64,000 nt of DNA from Legionella gratiana (GCF_001467695.1 NZ_LNYE01000029.1:617769-681768); one strand, 5' to 3'. Shown: positions 9,619 through 18,401, counted from the stretch's first letter. Notes: generated by a model not told the origin, from the sequence alone. Program-made: numbers and translations.

Positions 9619-9855
9619 GGTTTCGGAATTTTAGTCTGGTAATACTAATAAATTCCATTTTTAGGACTTACACCAATTAAAGAGCACTTTCTAAGCTCAT
9701 ACATATGAAAGGTATTAGTGATGATATTATCTATAGAAACCATCCTTTTGTAGTGCGATTTATACGAACATCCCGTCAGGTGTTTTTAAATTAAACTTCA
9801 ACGAGCTGATACAGTTAAACCCCTCTCTTTTTCGTCTTCGTGTTCCCTCTGTTGC

Positions 9856-9910
9856 TTCGGCAGTTGAACCTACTACAAATGGGCCCTCTCGCTACGATTT
9901 AACTGCCGAA
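9856..9910. repeat. Palindromic element A downstream of the Old Yellow Enzyme gene
   Basis: TTCGGCAGTT (9856-9865) is inverted at AACTGCCGAA (9901-9910), extendable to 13 bases with one mismatch, with a 35-base loop. It begins seven bases past the stop of the minus-strand gene and could act as its terminator. Its core (GCAGTTG, CCTACT, GCTAC, AACTGC) recurs in the same order at 60091-60161. Confidence 0.7.
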
Positions 9911-9916
9911 TTTAGG

Positions 9917-10969
9917 TTAATATAATGACTCTAACATGCTCCCTTCATAAGGACGAATCATATCATGATTATGTAATTGCTGGATTAAGTTTGGATTTGC
10001 AATAAAAGGTCTGCCAATTCCAAGTAAATCAAAGTCATTGTTTTCAATTTTATCTTGTCCTTCTTTGAAATCATAACTCCCACAAGCAATTAAAGTCCCT
10101 TTATAATGCGAACGTATGAAACTTGTCATAGTTTGATTATTCAACTCTTTGAAAGTCGTTTTATCATTAAAATTACCGGTATGAACGTAGGTAATTGGAA
10201 CGAGATTGAGTTGTTCTAATAAATATTTGAATACAAGAGCATCACGGTTATCGCCAATAATTTCATTAAGATAAGCCCCTGGTGAAAGTCGAATCCCTAC
10301 TCGTTCAAAACCAATAGCCTCACCGCAGGCTTTAACCACTTCTAAGGCAAAACGCGCCATATTTTCAGGAGTTTCCCCATAAACATCGGTCCGATGATTG
10401 GTGTGATAATGTAAAAACTGATCGATGAGGTATCCATTCGCTCCGTGAATCTCCACCCCATCAAAACCCGCTTCGATTGCATTTTTGGCTGCAATTGCAT
10501 AACTATTAATGATGTCTTTTATTTCATTTAAAGTAGCTGCACGTGATGCTCCATAGTTTAAGCCCACCGCTCGTGTCACTCTGCCTGTCATTATCGTTTC
10601 TGAGGCAGAAATAGGTAATTGACCATTTAAAAAATGGGGATGCGACACTCTACCCAGATGCCAAATTTGTGAAAAAATGTGGCCTGATCTTGCGTGGACT
10701 GAATCTGTTATTCGACGCCAACCCTCAATGTGTTCACGTGTAAAAATACCTGGCACATTACTATATCCTTTTGCATCAGCACGAATAATGGTTCCTTCGG
10801 TGATAATTAATCCTGCATCGGCCCTTCGTGTATAATAATCTTTCATCAATGATGTTGGGCTAAGATCATCATTAGCCATATTACGCGTCATTGGAGCCAT
10901 TACAATACGATTTTTTAACCGGATTTTTTTATTCAATTGGAACGGTGATAAAAGTAAATCAAGATTCAT
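9917..10969 (-). CDS. NADH:flavin oxidoreductase, Old Yellow Enzyme family (NemA-like)
   Basis: FMN-dependent ene-reductase that reduces electrophilic alkenes, quinones, nitro or nitrate-ester compounds with NAD(P)H. Seen: RIVMAPMTRN near the N-terminus, WHLGRVSHP, the His/Asn substrate pair in EIHGANGYLIDQFL, and GIGRPFIANP at the phosphate-binding end. The ATG at 10969 is chosen because AAGGAG lies seven bases upstream; the frame stays open further upstream into the ArsR gene without a ribosome site. It follows the ArsR-type regulator by 43 bases on the same strand, so it is probably controlled by that repressor and induced by an electrophile or thiol stress. Confidence 0.93.
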   Translation of the reverse strand: MNLDLLLSPFQLNKKIRLKNRIVMAPMTRNMANDDLSPTSLMKDYYTRRADAGLIITEGTIIRADAKGYSNVPGIFTREHIEGWRRITDSVHARSGHIFSQIWHLGRVSHPHFLNGQLPISASETIMTGRVTRAVGLNYGASRAATLNEIKDIINSYAIAAKNAIEAGFDGVEIHGANGYLIDQFLHYHTNHRTDVYGETPENMARFALEVVKACGEAIGFERVGIRLSPGAYLNEIIGDNRDALVFKYLLEQLNLVPITYVHTGNFNDKTTFKELNNQTMTSFIRSHYKGTLIACGSYDFKEGQDKIENNDFDLLGIGRPFIANPNLIQQLHNHDMIRPYEGSMLESLY

Positions 10970-10993
10970 AGCGACTCCTTTAATTAAATCTAT

Positions 10994-11013
10994 ATATCGC
11001 AAATTTCCGATTT
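10994..11013. promoter_or_regulatory. Imperfect second ArsR operator
   Basis: ATATCGCAA-AT-TTCCGATTT resembles the perfect 9-2-9 inverted repeat upstream of the regulator, with several mismatches. It lies between the regulator and the Old Yellow Enzyme gene, ending on the regulator's stop codon. A weaker binding site is an inference from similarity alone. Confidence 0.45.
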
Positions 11014-11315
11014 TAATACAACGCGTTTTTAAGTTGCTCCATGAATTCACTAATAAAGGATTTATTGAGCTTGCAGTAGGTCCATTGACCTCGGCGTTCC
11101 ATTATAATCAGCCCAGCCTGCTGAAGTTGCAAAAGGTATTGGGAAACCGTGGATTGTGACAAACCTATTTTTTGTTCAATTAAACCCACACAAACACCAT
11201 CCGTGCTTACATCGCAATGCGACGAAGTGAAGTGTTTGCTTGGCTCTTTTAGCCATTCAAGTATTTGAAGGCGATTCTCATTAGAGAGCGCTTTTAAAAC
11301 AATTAATCGATTCAT
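11013..11315 (-). CDS. ArsR/SmtB-family transcriptional repressor
   Basis: A 100-residue winged-helix regulator. It opens with the typical LKALSNENRLQILEWL, has the recognition helix LSQSTVSQYLLQL and a wing ERRGQWTYCKL. Cysteines lie in HCDVSTDGVC and in WTYC; these could sense metals, sulfur species or electrophiles, but which is unknown. The gene precedes an Old Yellow Enzyme on the same strand. A strong sigma70-like promoter overlaps a perfect palindrome immediately upstream, indicating autorepression. The predicted transcription start falls on or next to the ATG, so the mRNA may be leaderless; no Shine-Dalgarno is visible. Confidence 0.92.
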   Translation of the reverse strand: MNRLIVLKALSNENRLQILEWLKEPSKHFTSSHCDVSTDGVCVGLIEQKIGLSQSTVSQYLLQLQQAGLIIMERRGQWTYCKLNKSFISEFMEQLKNALY

Positions 11316-11322
11316 ATAGACC

Positions 11323-11350
11323 AGTATATCGGGATTTCCCGATATGTCAA
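11323..11350 (-). promoter_or_regulatory. Promoter and operator of the ArsR/Old Yellow Enzyme unit
   Basis: On the minus strand TTGACA (11345-11350) and TATACT (11323-11328) are 16 bases apart. The spacer is filled by the perfect inverted repeat ATATCGGGA-TT-TCCCGATAT (11326-11345 on the plus strand). A repressor bound here would block RNA polymerase directly. Confidence 0.8.
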
Positions 11351-11428
11351 ATAGTTTAATAGAGCTTATGGACCATACTCGTTGTGAAAAGATGCTTTTT
11401 CAAAAACAATTGACCGTTAGCGAGTGCT

Positions 11429-13093
11429 CTATTTATGGCCAATAATAGGTGTCAATTCAGTGTCTTGTGTGTAAAAAGAGATTAATAGATTAACCGCTTT
11501 TTTACTTCCTAAGAGCTTCATTAAATAAGAGATCAGCAAGTTATCCTTTTTTAATAAAACTGCCTCTGCGGGGGGTAGTTTTTCAATCGCCTCACCGTTA
11601 ACAAGAGATTTAAAATAGGTAATTACTTTTTGTAATGCTTTTTGCTCATTGTGATATTGTCTAAAGAAAGGAGGCTGCTTTGAATCTAAATACTCATTTA
11701 TCGTATCAATTCTCTTTTGTAGACAAGCTACTAAATCAAGGGTTAACTTTTTGGATATATGTTGTGTCTCATGTAAATACATGACAGGAACAGGTACTCT
11801 TTCTTCCTTTTTAAAATCTAAAGCTACTAACTGACCATTTTGATTATTGCCACAACCCCATAACGCTCCAGAAGCACTTAAAAATAAGGAGTAATCATCC
11901 CCGGCAGCTATAGCAATAATATTTTCTCCTTTCAAAGCGGTGATTTCAGTAGGTATAAGACATCCTTCTTTATTATCTTTAAGACCCAATTGTCCAGAAT
12001 AATTATTCCCGCAGGCAAAAACTTTACCTGATTTACTTAAAAAGAGAGAGAAATCTGCTCCTGCTGACATAGCAGTAATTATTTCTCCTCTCAAAGTGGT
12101 TATTTGGGTTGGTATAAGCCTACTCTTTTTATCATTTAAACCCAATTGGCCAAAATCATTATGGCCACAAGCAAAGACTTCACCTGATTCGCTAAGAAAA
12201 AGGGAAAACTGATTGCCCGCAGCCATAGCAATAAGACGTTGGTCTTTAAGAGTTGTGATCTCAGTTGGTGTATGTCTCTTTTCTTCATCACCCAAACCAA
12301 GCTGGCCATATTCATTTTCACCACAAGTATAAACTTTACCTGATTTACTTAAAAAAAGTGAAAAATCATCTCCAGCCGCTATAGAGATAATTTCTTTGTT
12401 TTCCAAGGCGATGATCTCGGTTGGCTCAAGTTCATCCTCTTCTTCACCAAAACCAAGCTGACCACATTCGTTATCGCCACAAGCATAAACTTTGCCTGTT
12501 TTACTTAAAAAAAGTGAGAAATAACCACCTGCAGCTATACAGGTAATTGTTTCATTTTTTAAAAACTTAACCTCTATTGGTTGCACTCTCTTCTCTATAT
12601 CACCTATACCTAGCTGACCATATAAATTCTCACCGCAGGCATAGACTTTACCGGATTTACTTAAAAAAAGAGAAAAATCCTCACCATTGGCCATACTCGT
12701 AATGGCTTTATCTCTTAAAGTGACTATTTCAGTTAATTTTCGTCTGTCTTTTTTATCGCCCAAACCGAGTTGACCGTATTGATTGTTTCCGCAAGCAAAA
12801 ATTGTACCTTTATTTAAGATGAAAGTGGAACTTGTACTAGCAACAATAGGGAATGACAATTGATATAGAGCTTTATGATATAAGTATTCAATCGGTAGTG
12901 CTATTTTTTTACTCAGTCCAGATTGAGATTTTAATTTCATGAAAGCCAACATTTTGATAGCTTTCACCATTTCAGAAGGAGAAAGATGCTTTAATATCTC
13001 GAACCATAAATCTTGGTGTAAAGAACTCCAGTCATCTTTAAATCGCTCTCTATCCTTTCTAAGAGAATTTATTATATCAGAAGTGCTTTTCAT
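11429..13093 (-). CDS. F-box-like plus seven-bladed RCC1 repeat protein (effector candidate)
   Basis: A 554-residue protein. Residues about 21-50 (DDWSSLHQDLWFEILKHLSP and following) resemble an F-box, which in eukaryotes binds SKP1 of SCF ubiquitin ligases. Then come seven RCC1-type repeats, each with a GQLG-like core (NNQYGQLG, ENLYGQLG, DNECGQLG, ENEYGQLG, HNDFGQLG, NNYSGQLG, NNQNGQLV), enough to close one beta-propeller. A helical tail of about 130 residues ends in Lys/Leu-rich helices. No signal peptide. RCC1 domains occur in Legionella effectors such as LegG1, where they act on small GTPases. The combined architecture suggests either a SKP1-linked ligase adaptor or a GTPase regulator. 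The F-box call is by eye. Confidence 0.75.
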   Translation of the reverse strand: MKSTSDIINSLRKDRERFKDDWSSLHQDLWFEILKHLSPSEMVKAIKMLAFMKLKSQSGLSKKIALPIEYLYHKALYQLSFPIVASTSSTFILNKGTIFACGNNQYGQLGLGDKKDRRKLTEIVTLRDKAITSMANGEDFSLFLSKSGKVYACGENLYGQLGIGDIEKRVQPIEVKFLKNETITCIAAGGYFSLFLSKTGKVYACGDNECGQLGFGEEEDELEPTEIIALENKEIISIAAGDDFSLFLSKSGKVYTCGENEYGQLGLGDEEKRHTPTEITTLKDQRLIAMAAGNQFSLFLSESGEVFACGHNDFGQLGLNDKKSRLIPTQITTLRGEIITAMSAGADFSLFLSKSGKVFACGNNYSGQLGLKDNKEGCLIPTEITALKGENIIAIAAGDDYSLFLSASGALWGCGNNQNGQLVALDFKKEERVPVPVMYLHETQHISKKLTLDLVACLQKRIDTINEYLDSKQPPFFRQYHNEQKALQKVITYFKSLVNGEAIEKLPPAEAVLLKKDNLLISYLMKLLGSKKAVNLLISFYTQDTELTPIIGHK

Positions 13094-13211
13094 AACTGCT
13101 TTATTAATTGATCGTGGATTTTTATTTTTTCATTATGTCACAACATTAAACACACCTCAAATTATTATCCTACTCAATATAAAAGCAAAAAACCGAAATT
13201 CAACAAGTAAT

Positions 13212-14048
13212 TTACTTATGAACTTTATTAATAAATTTTAAATAACAGATTAGATCATCCAAATCTTTATCATGTAGTCCAATATAACTCGAACCACTCA
13301 TTCGACCATTGGGAATTTTTCTTACTGATTGAGGATCACGTACAAACTGCTTAAACTGTTTGATGTCTGGATAATAATCAAATGGATTTTTAGGCCACAT
13401 TAAGTCCGGCCCTATACTTGCCTTTCCTTGATAATTTATTGTATGGCAAGAAGAGCAATGACTCACATAGACCTTATAGCCATTTAAAATTTGTTTTTTT
13501 CGAGATAATGGGAGATTCTTTGGCGCAAGTATTACTCCAGTCATTGAAGTATGTTCGATTATTTGGGTAACACTCCATGCCCAATACTCATCTGAAATAT
13601 ACGAACGTTCTGGGTTTGTCCATATGAGGGCATAAGGCCCTGCTGTGGTATTAGTATAATTATCCAGAATTGGCCATTTATTTTTTGGTTCAATGACCAA
13701 GTACGCTATAGATGCATTTTCATTACAGTTTAATACATAATGTGCTGGGATTAATACCGAAAAATTATCTTCAGCTATAAACTCGAGAATGCTGTTTGGT
13801 TTAATGGAGTAATCCTTCAATAAATTACATAATCTAATGCCCTTATAATTCATTAATCTCTTAGGATAAGCGCGACTGTAATCCATTTTTATTGTTTCTA
13901 ACTTCATATTAATCAAGGCAAATCGTGAAAAGGATGTCATTTTTGCATGGGTAATTAGAGTCAATGATTTGCTGTCTGGTGCACTGAAAACAAGTTGACT
14001 TCCTAAACTAGCAAGTAAGATACTCATCAATAAACAGAAAACGTTCAT
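13212..14048 (-). CDS. Exported monohaem cytochrome c with N-terminal accessory domain
   Basis: A signal peptide (1-22, ending LVFSAP) is followed by about 150 residues that loosely resemble the small molybdopterin-oxidoreductase type fold (LRL-like strand, then LIPAHYVLN and PYALIWTNPE), but without an obvious cofactor cysteine. The C-terminal domain has the haem motif CSSCH, a following GPDL and GRMSG as the likely axial methionine. It should be a periplasmic electron carrier. Partner and pathway are not indicated by neighbours. A PAS/LuxR regulator gene lies just upstream on the same strand and may control it. Confidence 0.75.
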   Translation of the reverse strand: MNVFCLLMSILLASLGSQLVFSAPDSKSLTLITHAKMTSFSRFALINMKLETIKMDYSRAYPKRLMNYKGIRLCNLLKDYSIKPNSILEFIAEDNFSVLIPAHYVLNCNENASIAYLVIEPKNKWPILDNYTNTTAGPYALIWTNPERSYISDEYWAWSVTQIIEHTSMTGVILAPKNLPLSRKKQILNGYKVYVSHCSSCHTINYQGKASIGPDLMWPKNPFDYYPDIKQFKQFVRDPQSVRKIPNGRMSGSSYIGLHDKDLDDLICYLKFINKVHK

Positions 14049-14136
14049 TTAATTAGCTCTCAAAACAATCTCAATGAATGTCAGATGAGAGTAATTGAAT
14101 TAAGGCAAACTTATTACCGTATAAATACGGTAGCGT

Positions 14137-14826
14137 TTAAAATGAGATAAAATCTTTTTTACTCAGAAAACTGGGGGGAATATACCTTAAATAGCCACTG
14201 CTTATCGCAAGACATATCAGTTCTGCTTTTGATACACACCTCATTTTATTTTTAATATTCTCTAGATAAAATTCGATAGTTCTTTTTGATAAATTAAGTT
14301 GTTCTGCTATTTGTTTCGCAGTCATCGCTCTAAGAGTAAAAAATAAACATTCCAATTCTCGATGTGAAAGCTGAAACGGATTGTCCACAGCATCTATATA
14401 ATATTCGTGAGGCTTATGGTGTGTGCCATTATTTTTTGCATCATAAGCAATCAATTGTTTTATAAAATCGGATTGAACTAGTGGCATGCAATGATAAAGG
14501 ATCCCAATAATCGCATTTTCTTTATTCATAATAGGTTTTTTTATAAGATAATAATAAGAACCATCATACGGTAAAGATGAACGGTGAATGCAATGCACTG
14601 TTTGACCTCTTAAGGCTAGGACATCATTCTTACGATGAAAATTATAATTTTCTTCAGAATAGTCCGGCAGTTCAAAATCACTAAGTCCTTGTATTTGGCT
14701 AGGCGATTGAAGACCCATAAGTATCGCCAAATTAATGTTACAGGTTAAGTAGATTCCCTGAGAATTTTTCATTGCTGCATAACCAGGAATCTGGGACCAT
14801 AATTGAGAGTAATCTTGAAAGTTCAT
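14137..14826 (-). CDS. PAS-domain LuxR-family transcriptional regulator
   Basis: The C-terminal 65 residues form a GerE/LuxR DNA-binding domain: LSHRELECLFFTLRAMTAKQ, then IAEQLNLSKRTIEFYLENIK. The N-terminal half has PAS-like features (MKNSQGIYLTCN, then PIMNKENAIIGILYHC). There is no receiver domain, so it probably senses a small ligand or redox state directly. The ATG at 14826 is preferred because AAGGA lies four bases upstream; an in-frame ATG at 14889 would add 21 residues and has no ribosome site. Legionella encodes many PAS/LuxR proteins of this size. Confidence 0.82.
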   Translation of the reverse strand: MNFQDYSQLWSQIPGYAAMKNSQGIYLTCNINLAILMGLQSPSQIQGLSDFELPDYSEENYNFHRKNDVLALRGQTVHCIHRSSLPYDGSYYYLIKKPIMNKENAIIGILYHCMPLVQSDFIKQLIAYDAKNNGTHHKPHEYYIDAVDNPFQLSHRELECLFFTLRAMTAKQIAEQLNLSKRTIEFYLENIKNKMRCVSKAELICLAISSGYLRYIPPSFLSKKDFISF

Positions 14827-15241
14827 AAAATCCTTAGTATTGAACCTACAATAATATAAAACCAAAATATCAGACTTGAAACATTTCATCCAAGATTATT
14901 TCACCTGAGTTCCACTGCCATTGACTAAGAAACTGGCAGTCATCTTCGCGAAACTAGGAATCCATGTTGATGGAGGCACTAAGCTTATATAGAAATAGAT
15001 TCTAATCTTTTGGCAAGCGTGCATTTACCCCTTTACTCCACATGTAGATGTGTGCACAGATCATTCTTGATTAAGTAGCCATTTCAAGTCCACGTTAATG
15101 AAAAATATCTTATTGATTTATATATTTATTTTGTGCTAATTTCAAAGATACGCAGATCAATAAAGGAGCACACTAAAAATATAATTAACACTATTGCAAA
15201 CAATTTTTGTAATTAAGGGATGCACTTTACAGGAGAGTACT
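14827..15241. other. Intergenic region upstream of two divergent genes
   Basis: Contains a 7-bp inverted repeat ACTGCCA (14914-14920) / TGGCAGT (14934-14940) with a 13-base loop, which could be an operator for the divergent PAS/LuxR gene. The remainder is AT-rich promoter-like sequence; no small gene with a ribosome site was found. Confidence 0.4.
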
Positions 15242-17029
15242 ATGTTTGAATATTTCATGCAAAAAGCAAAAAACACTTATTTGTATTTTTTTGACTATAA
15301 ACAATATGTGTTTATCGATAGATGTAATATGTTATTAAATCAACTTTTTGACAAAATTAAAGAGATAGAACCTGAGTATGTGAGTCATTTTAATTGGGAT
15401 GAACTTAAAAGTGAGTTTAAAAAAGATATTTCTAATCTTATTTCTATTGATAACTGGACAGTTTTTCATGATATTGTTGTTAATTTAAATGAAAAATCTT
15501 TAACCGATATTACTGATTTTGCTGCAGGAATATTTGTAACCGTTTTATTAAAAGAAAATAACCCTGAAATTTTATCTCAGATAAAGGAGGTCTTAGAACG
15601 AGACAAACAAAGCTTTATTGTATTAAATAAAATTTTCAATCTGTATTTAGAATTAAAATCCCTGTATGAACTCAATACTTTTGAGTCTCCCACTGAAGGT
15701 CTTATCATCGCCAAAACATTTTCAGAATCAATTTTACAATTTTTCATATCAGACCCATTAGTAAATAAATGGTTAAGCATATTTCAAGCTCCTATAGTAC
15801 CGGATGAACCTACTATCCCATTATCTTTTAAATATCTTCAATTTAAAGGATATACCTTACTACCTACACCTTCTCATTTTAAAAATGCAGCGATATATGA
15901 AAATCAAAAGCAAGAGCAATTTATTTTTAAAAAGCCTAAGTATTTAGAAGATATTTTAGTAAGCAGGATTGCAAGTGTTATTGCTTATCCGCTTTGTTCA
16001 AACATATTGCCGACTCAATCCGTTTGCTCAGATGAGGGTAGTATATTTCTAACTCAACCCTTTTTGGCTAATTTAGAAACTATCGTTCCTAGACGTCTAG
16101 ATTTTATTACCTCCCGAAATTCTATATTTCAAAGTGAACAATTATTTTCGAGATTTCAAGATGAAAGCCATAAAGAAGATAGTCAATTTTTGACTCAGTT
16201 TTGTCATATTATTGCCACAAGTTTTTTAGTTTCAGATTGGGATCTGCATCTTGGTAATATTGTATTAAATAAACGAAATCTTTATAAAATTGATCATGAT
16301 TGGGCTTTAGATGAATTAGGGCAAATTAAGATTTTATCATTTTTTGCAAAACGGAATATTTTAAATACCGTATATCAAGATCGATTTCCCCCAAGTAATG
16401 CATTAAGAGATTATGAGTACCTTATTAACTATCATGAATTTTTTGATGCATTGAAAAATATTGCCGATAAAGCTGAGGAAACATTAAAAGCAACCCTAGT
16501 TAATGTTCATAATACCTTGTTGGATACATTAATTCCTTTTACAGCAGATGAAAAACGTACCGCTTTAAAGGGATTAATGGTAAGGCTTGGTGGTCAATTT
16601 ACAGATAAACAGTATCAGCTTGATAACTGGTGTGAAGATATTGTCAATACCATTGGCATGGGCTTGCAACACCGTATCCATGGTATGAGATTAATGGTGA
16701 TTTGTTCAAAACTTTATAATCTTGAAGATACAGTTGAAATTGAAAAACAATTGCATGTGATTCAAGAGTATTTGCTTCAAAATGATAAGGATCTGGCACT
16801 AGGTTGTAAAATTATCCCTCTGGAAGCTCAAGCGCTAATTAGGCAAGGGTTGAGAAAGCTGGCGATGAAAGACTTGAAAACTAATTGTGATATTTTGGCT
16901 AAATGGTTTTTAGCTGATAATGTACATCAATTTAAATTTTTCCAATCAGAAAAACAGGAAAAACAGTCTGATGCCCTTGAGCTAAACTCGGTTATGGAGG
17001 TTAACCATAAAAGGGGTTTGTCGTACTAG
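15242..17029 (+). CDS. Large protein with atypical kinase-like motif (effector candidate)
   Basis: A 595-residue protein not recognised as a named family. The middle carries FIFKKPKY (possible ATP-binding lysine) and, about 110 residues later, SDWDLHLGNIVL (Asp334, His336, Asn339) followed by KIDHDWAL (Asp351, Asp353). That D-x-H-x-x-N then D order is typical of catalytic loops in atypical or phosphoinositide/HipA-like kinases, and similar segments occur in Legionella effectors such as the LepB N-terminal domain. The assignment is inference. The ATG at 15242 is chosen for its AGGAGAG ribosome site; an upstream TTG at 15194 lacks one. A strong terminator follows at 17133. Confidence 0.6.
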   Translation: MFEYFMQKAKNTYLYFFDYKQYVFIDRCNMLLNQLFDKIKEIEPEYVSHFNWDELKSEFKKDISNLISIDNWTVFHDIVVNLNEKSLTDITDFAAGIFVTVLLKENNPEILSQIKEVLERDKQSFIVLNKIFNLYLELKSLYELNTFESPTEGLIIAKTFSESILQFFISDPLVNKWLSIFQAPIVPDEPTIPLSFKYLQFKGYTLLPTPSHFKNAAIYENQKQEQFIFKKPKYLEDILVSRIASVIAYPLCSNILPTQSVCSDEGSIFLTQPFLANLETIVPRRLDFITSRNSIFQSEQLFSRFQDESHKEDSQFLTQFCHIIATSFLVSDWDLHLGNIVLNKRNLYKIDHDWALDELGQIKILSFFAKRNILNTVYQDRFPPSNALRDYEYLINYHEFFDALKNIADKAEETLKATLVNVHNTLLDTLIPFTADEKRTALKGLMVRLGGQFTDKQYQLDNWCEDIVNTIGMGLQHRIHGMRLMVICSKLYNLEDTVEIEKQLHVIQEYLLQNDKDLALGCKIIPLEAQALIRQGLRKLAMKDLKTNCDILAKWFLADNVHQFKFFQSEKQEKQSDALELNSVMEVNHKRGLSY

Positions 17030-17092
17030 TTTGGAACACAAACGGAGCGTTTTTGGGGTGGTGCATCAAAACTCTTGATTCAGACATTTCTC

Positions 17093-17112
17093 CCGAACTC
17101 AGAAGTGAAACG
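17093..17112 (+). other. 20-base match to the conserved 5S rRNA loop
   Basis: CCGAACTCAGAAGTGAAACG is identical, from memory, to the conserved segment of gammaproteobacterial 5S rRNA. The flanks do not fold into a complete 5S gene, so at most this is a remnant. It sits between a coding gene and a strong intrinsic terminator, an arrangement that also occurs at the end of rRNA operons. Apart from this and the terminator, 17030-17406 holds nothing recognisable. Confidence 0.45.
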
Positions 17113-17132
17113 AACCCAGGTTTTATTCTTTG

Positions 17133-17158
17133 AAGCGGCTTTTATGCCGCTTTTTTTA
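17133..17158 (+). terminator. Intrinsic terminator
   Basis: AAGCGGC (17133-17139) and GCCGCTT (17146-17152) form a stem with a 6-base loop, followed by a T-run. It terminates the plus-strand gene ending at 17029. Confidence 0.9.
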
Positions 17159-17406
17159 TAGAATTCCCCCTTTTTTACTCATATTAAAATGTTTGAAGTT
17201 AATTTCATATATTCATTATCCTAGAAAAATCAGTTAAAATTTGAGAGATTTCGTCAACTTATTGATTATCTGTGAAAAATTGATGAAACTACCTGCATTA
17301 TCGGTTCACCCAAAAGTTGAATTGGAAAAACCGAAAGAAAAGTCTATTTATTTGTCAAAAGGAGGAGTGGCTACTCGAAAAGAACAAAAAATTTCCTAAG
17401 AAAAGA

Positions 17407-17760
17407 TCACATAGTGTTTGCTCTATTTAATTTTATTAATATACTATTTCTCAGATCACGACATTTGTTTAAAATCTCATCTTTAGCATATAATTCTATT
17501 ATTTCTTCATCGCGACTTATTTTTTCTATTAGGTCTGAAAACTCATTAAGTTCAGAAATAATTAGTTTTATTCGTTCTTCTACATTTTGATTGGCCAAGT
17601 ACCGTTTTCTTTTATCGATCATATTTATATAATTGAAATTATTTTTATAGGCACTAACAATCGTACTCATACTTTCAACCAGTAAATTAAAATTTTTTAG
17701 CTCAGGCTCTAATTGCTGTAATAAATGTTCTAGTTCAGATAAGGCGTTATTATTTTCCAT
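17407..17760 (-). CDS. Small helical protein, unknown function
   Basis: A 117-residue, Leu/Glu/Lys-rich protein that should be almost entirely alpha-helical (LSELEHLLQQLEPELKNFNL at the start, then further amphipathic helices). No signal peptide or membrane segment. Its ATG overlaps the stop of the upstream gene in a TAATG junction at 17760, so the two are translationally coupled and their products probably act together. A chaperone/partner or toxin-antitoxin-like relation is possible, but nothing in the sequence names a function. Confidence 0.6.
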   Translation of the reverse strand: MENNNALSELEHLLQQLEPELKNFNLLVESMSTIVSAYKNNFNYINMIDKRKRYLANQNVEERIKLIISELNEFSDLIEKISRDEEIIELYAKDEILNKCRDLRNSILIKLNRANTM

Positions 17761-18284
17761 TATCCTACCCTAGGATCATTAGATTTGTTCTGTTTATCAG
17801 ATATTTCATTCTTTTTCGAGAGTATCTTCAAAAAAGTACCAATTGAATTAGCAACATTAGAAAGTGTTTGTATAAATTTTTCTTTTAAACTCGGCAAAGT
17901 CGAGTTTTTAGACAAACTTATAGTTTGTTTCAATGTTGATTTAGCAACAGAGCCTTTTTCGTACTCGTGAAAATTCGGACTAGAGAAACCTCCTATCTTG
18001 ATCTTTTCACCATTTAAAGATTGAATTAAACTAGATATTTTTGGATCATTAGTATTCTTTTCTGTAGATTGATTTATTGCGTTTAGTATTTGTACAACAG
18101 CCATCTCTTTCTTCTGGTCACTATAAACTTCTTTGAAGATGTTATCCTTTGGTATTTTCTTACAATCTTTATCCGTATTATTAATAATTTTTCTGATCTG
18201 CCGAATTAATGGCGTACTCTTCAAAAATCTAAAAAAATCCACCGCTTCCTTTATTTCTTCGTACAGTTGAGACCCATAGCTCAT
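17760..18284 (-). CDS. Hypothetical protein coupled to downstream helical protein
   Basis: A 174-residue charged protein, starting MSYGSQLYEEIKEAVDFFRF, with no recognised domain, signal peptide or membrane span. The C-terminal third is Ser/Lys/Asn-rich (LKILSKKNEISDKQNKSND), a tail compatible with a translocation signal, but this is weak evidence. It shares a TAATG junction with the 117-residue gene downstream, forming a two-gene unit next to the IS66 remnant. The base composition is as AT-rich as nearby effector-like genes. Confidence 0.6.
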   Translation of the reverse strand: MSYGSQLYEEIKEAVDFFRFLKSTPLIRQIRKIINNTDKDCKKIPKDNIFKEVYSDQKKEMAVVQILNAINQSTEKNTNDPKISSLIQSLNGEKIKIGGFSSPNFHEYEKGSVAKSTLKQTISLSKNSTLPSLKEKFIQTLSNVANSIGTFLKILSKKNEISDKQNKSNDPRVG

Positions 18285-18401
18285 TACTTACTCCTAAGAC
18301 AAAAGAGAAAGAAATTAAATATACAGTTAAAGAAAAAATAATTCCTAATTTCTTCTTTCTGATACCTAAATAATAGATCATAAATCTGATTTTTTCCTGT
18401 T

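Larger units (their letters stand above)
9373..9916. other. 544-base intergenic region with gene remnant and palindrome
   Basis: No intact gene. It contains a degenerate minus-strand reading frame (9475-9618) and a palindromic element (9856-9910), both listed separately. The rest is AT-rich without recognisable structure. Confidence 0.6.

Noticed and set aside
17407..18284. Toxin-antitoxin pair from the overlapping small genes
   Set aside because: Sizes and coupling would allow it, but neither protein shows a known toxin or antitoxin motif.
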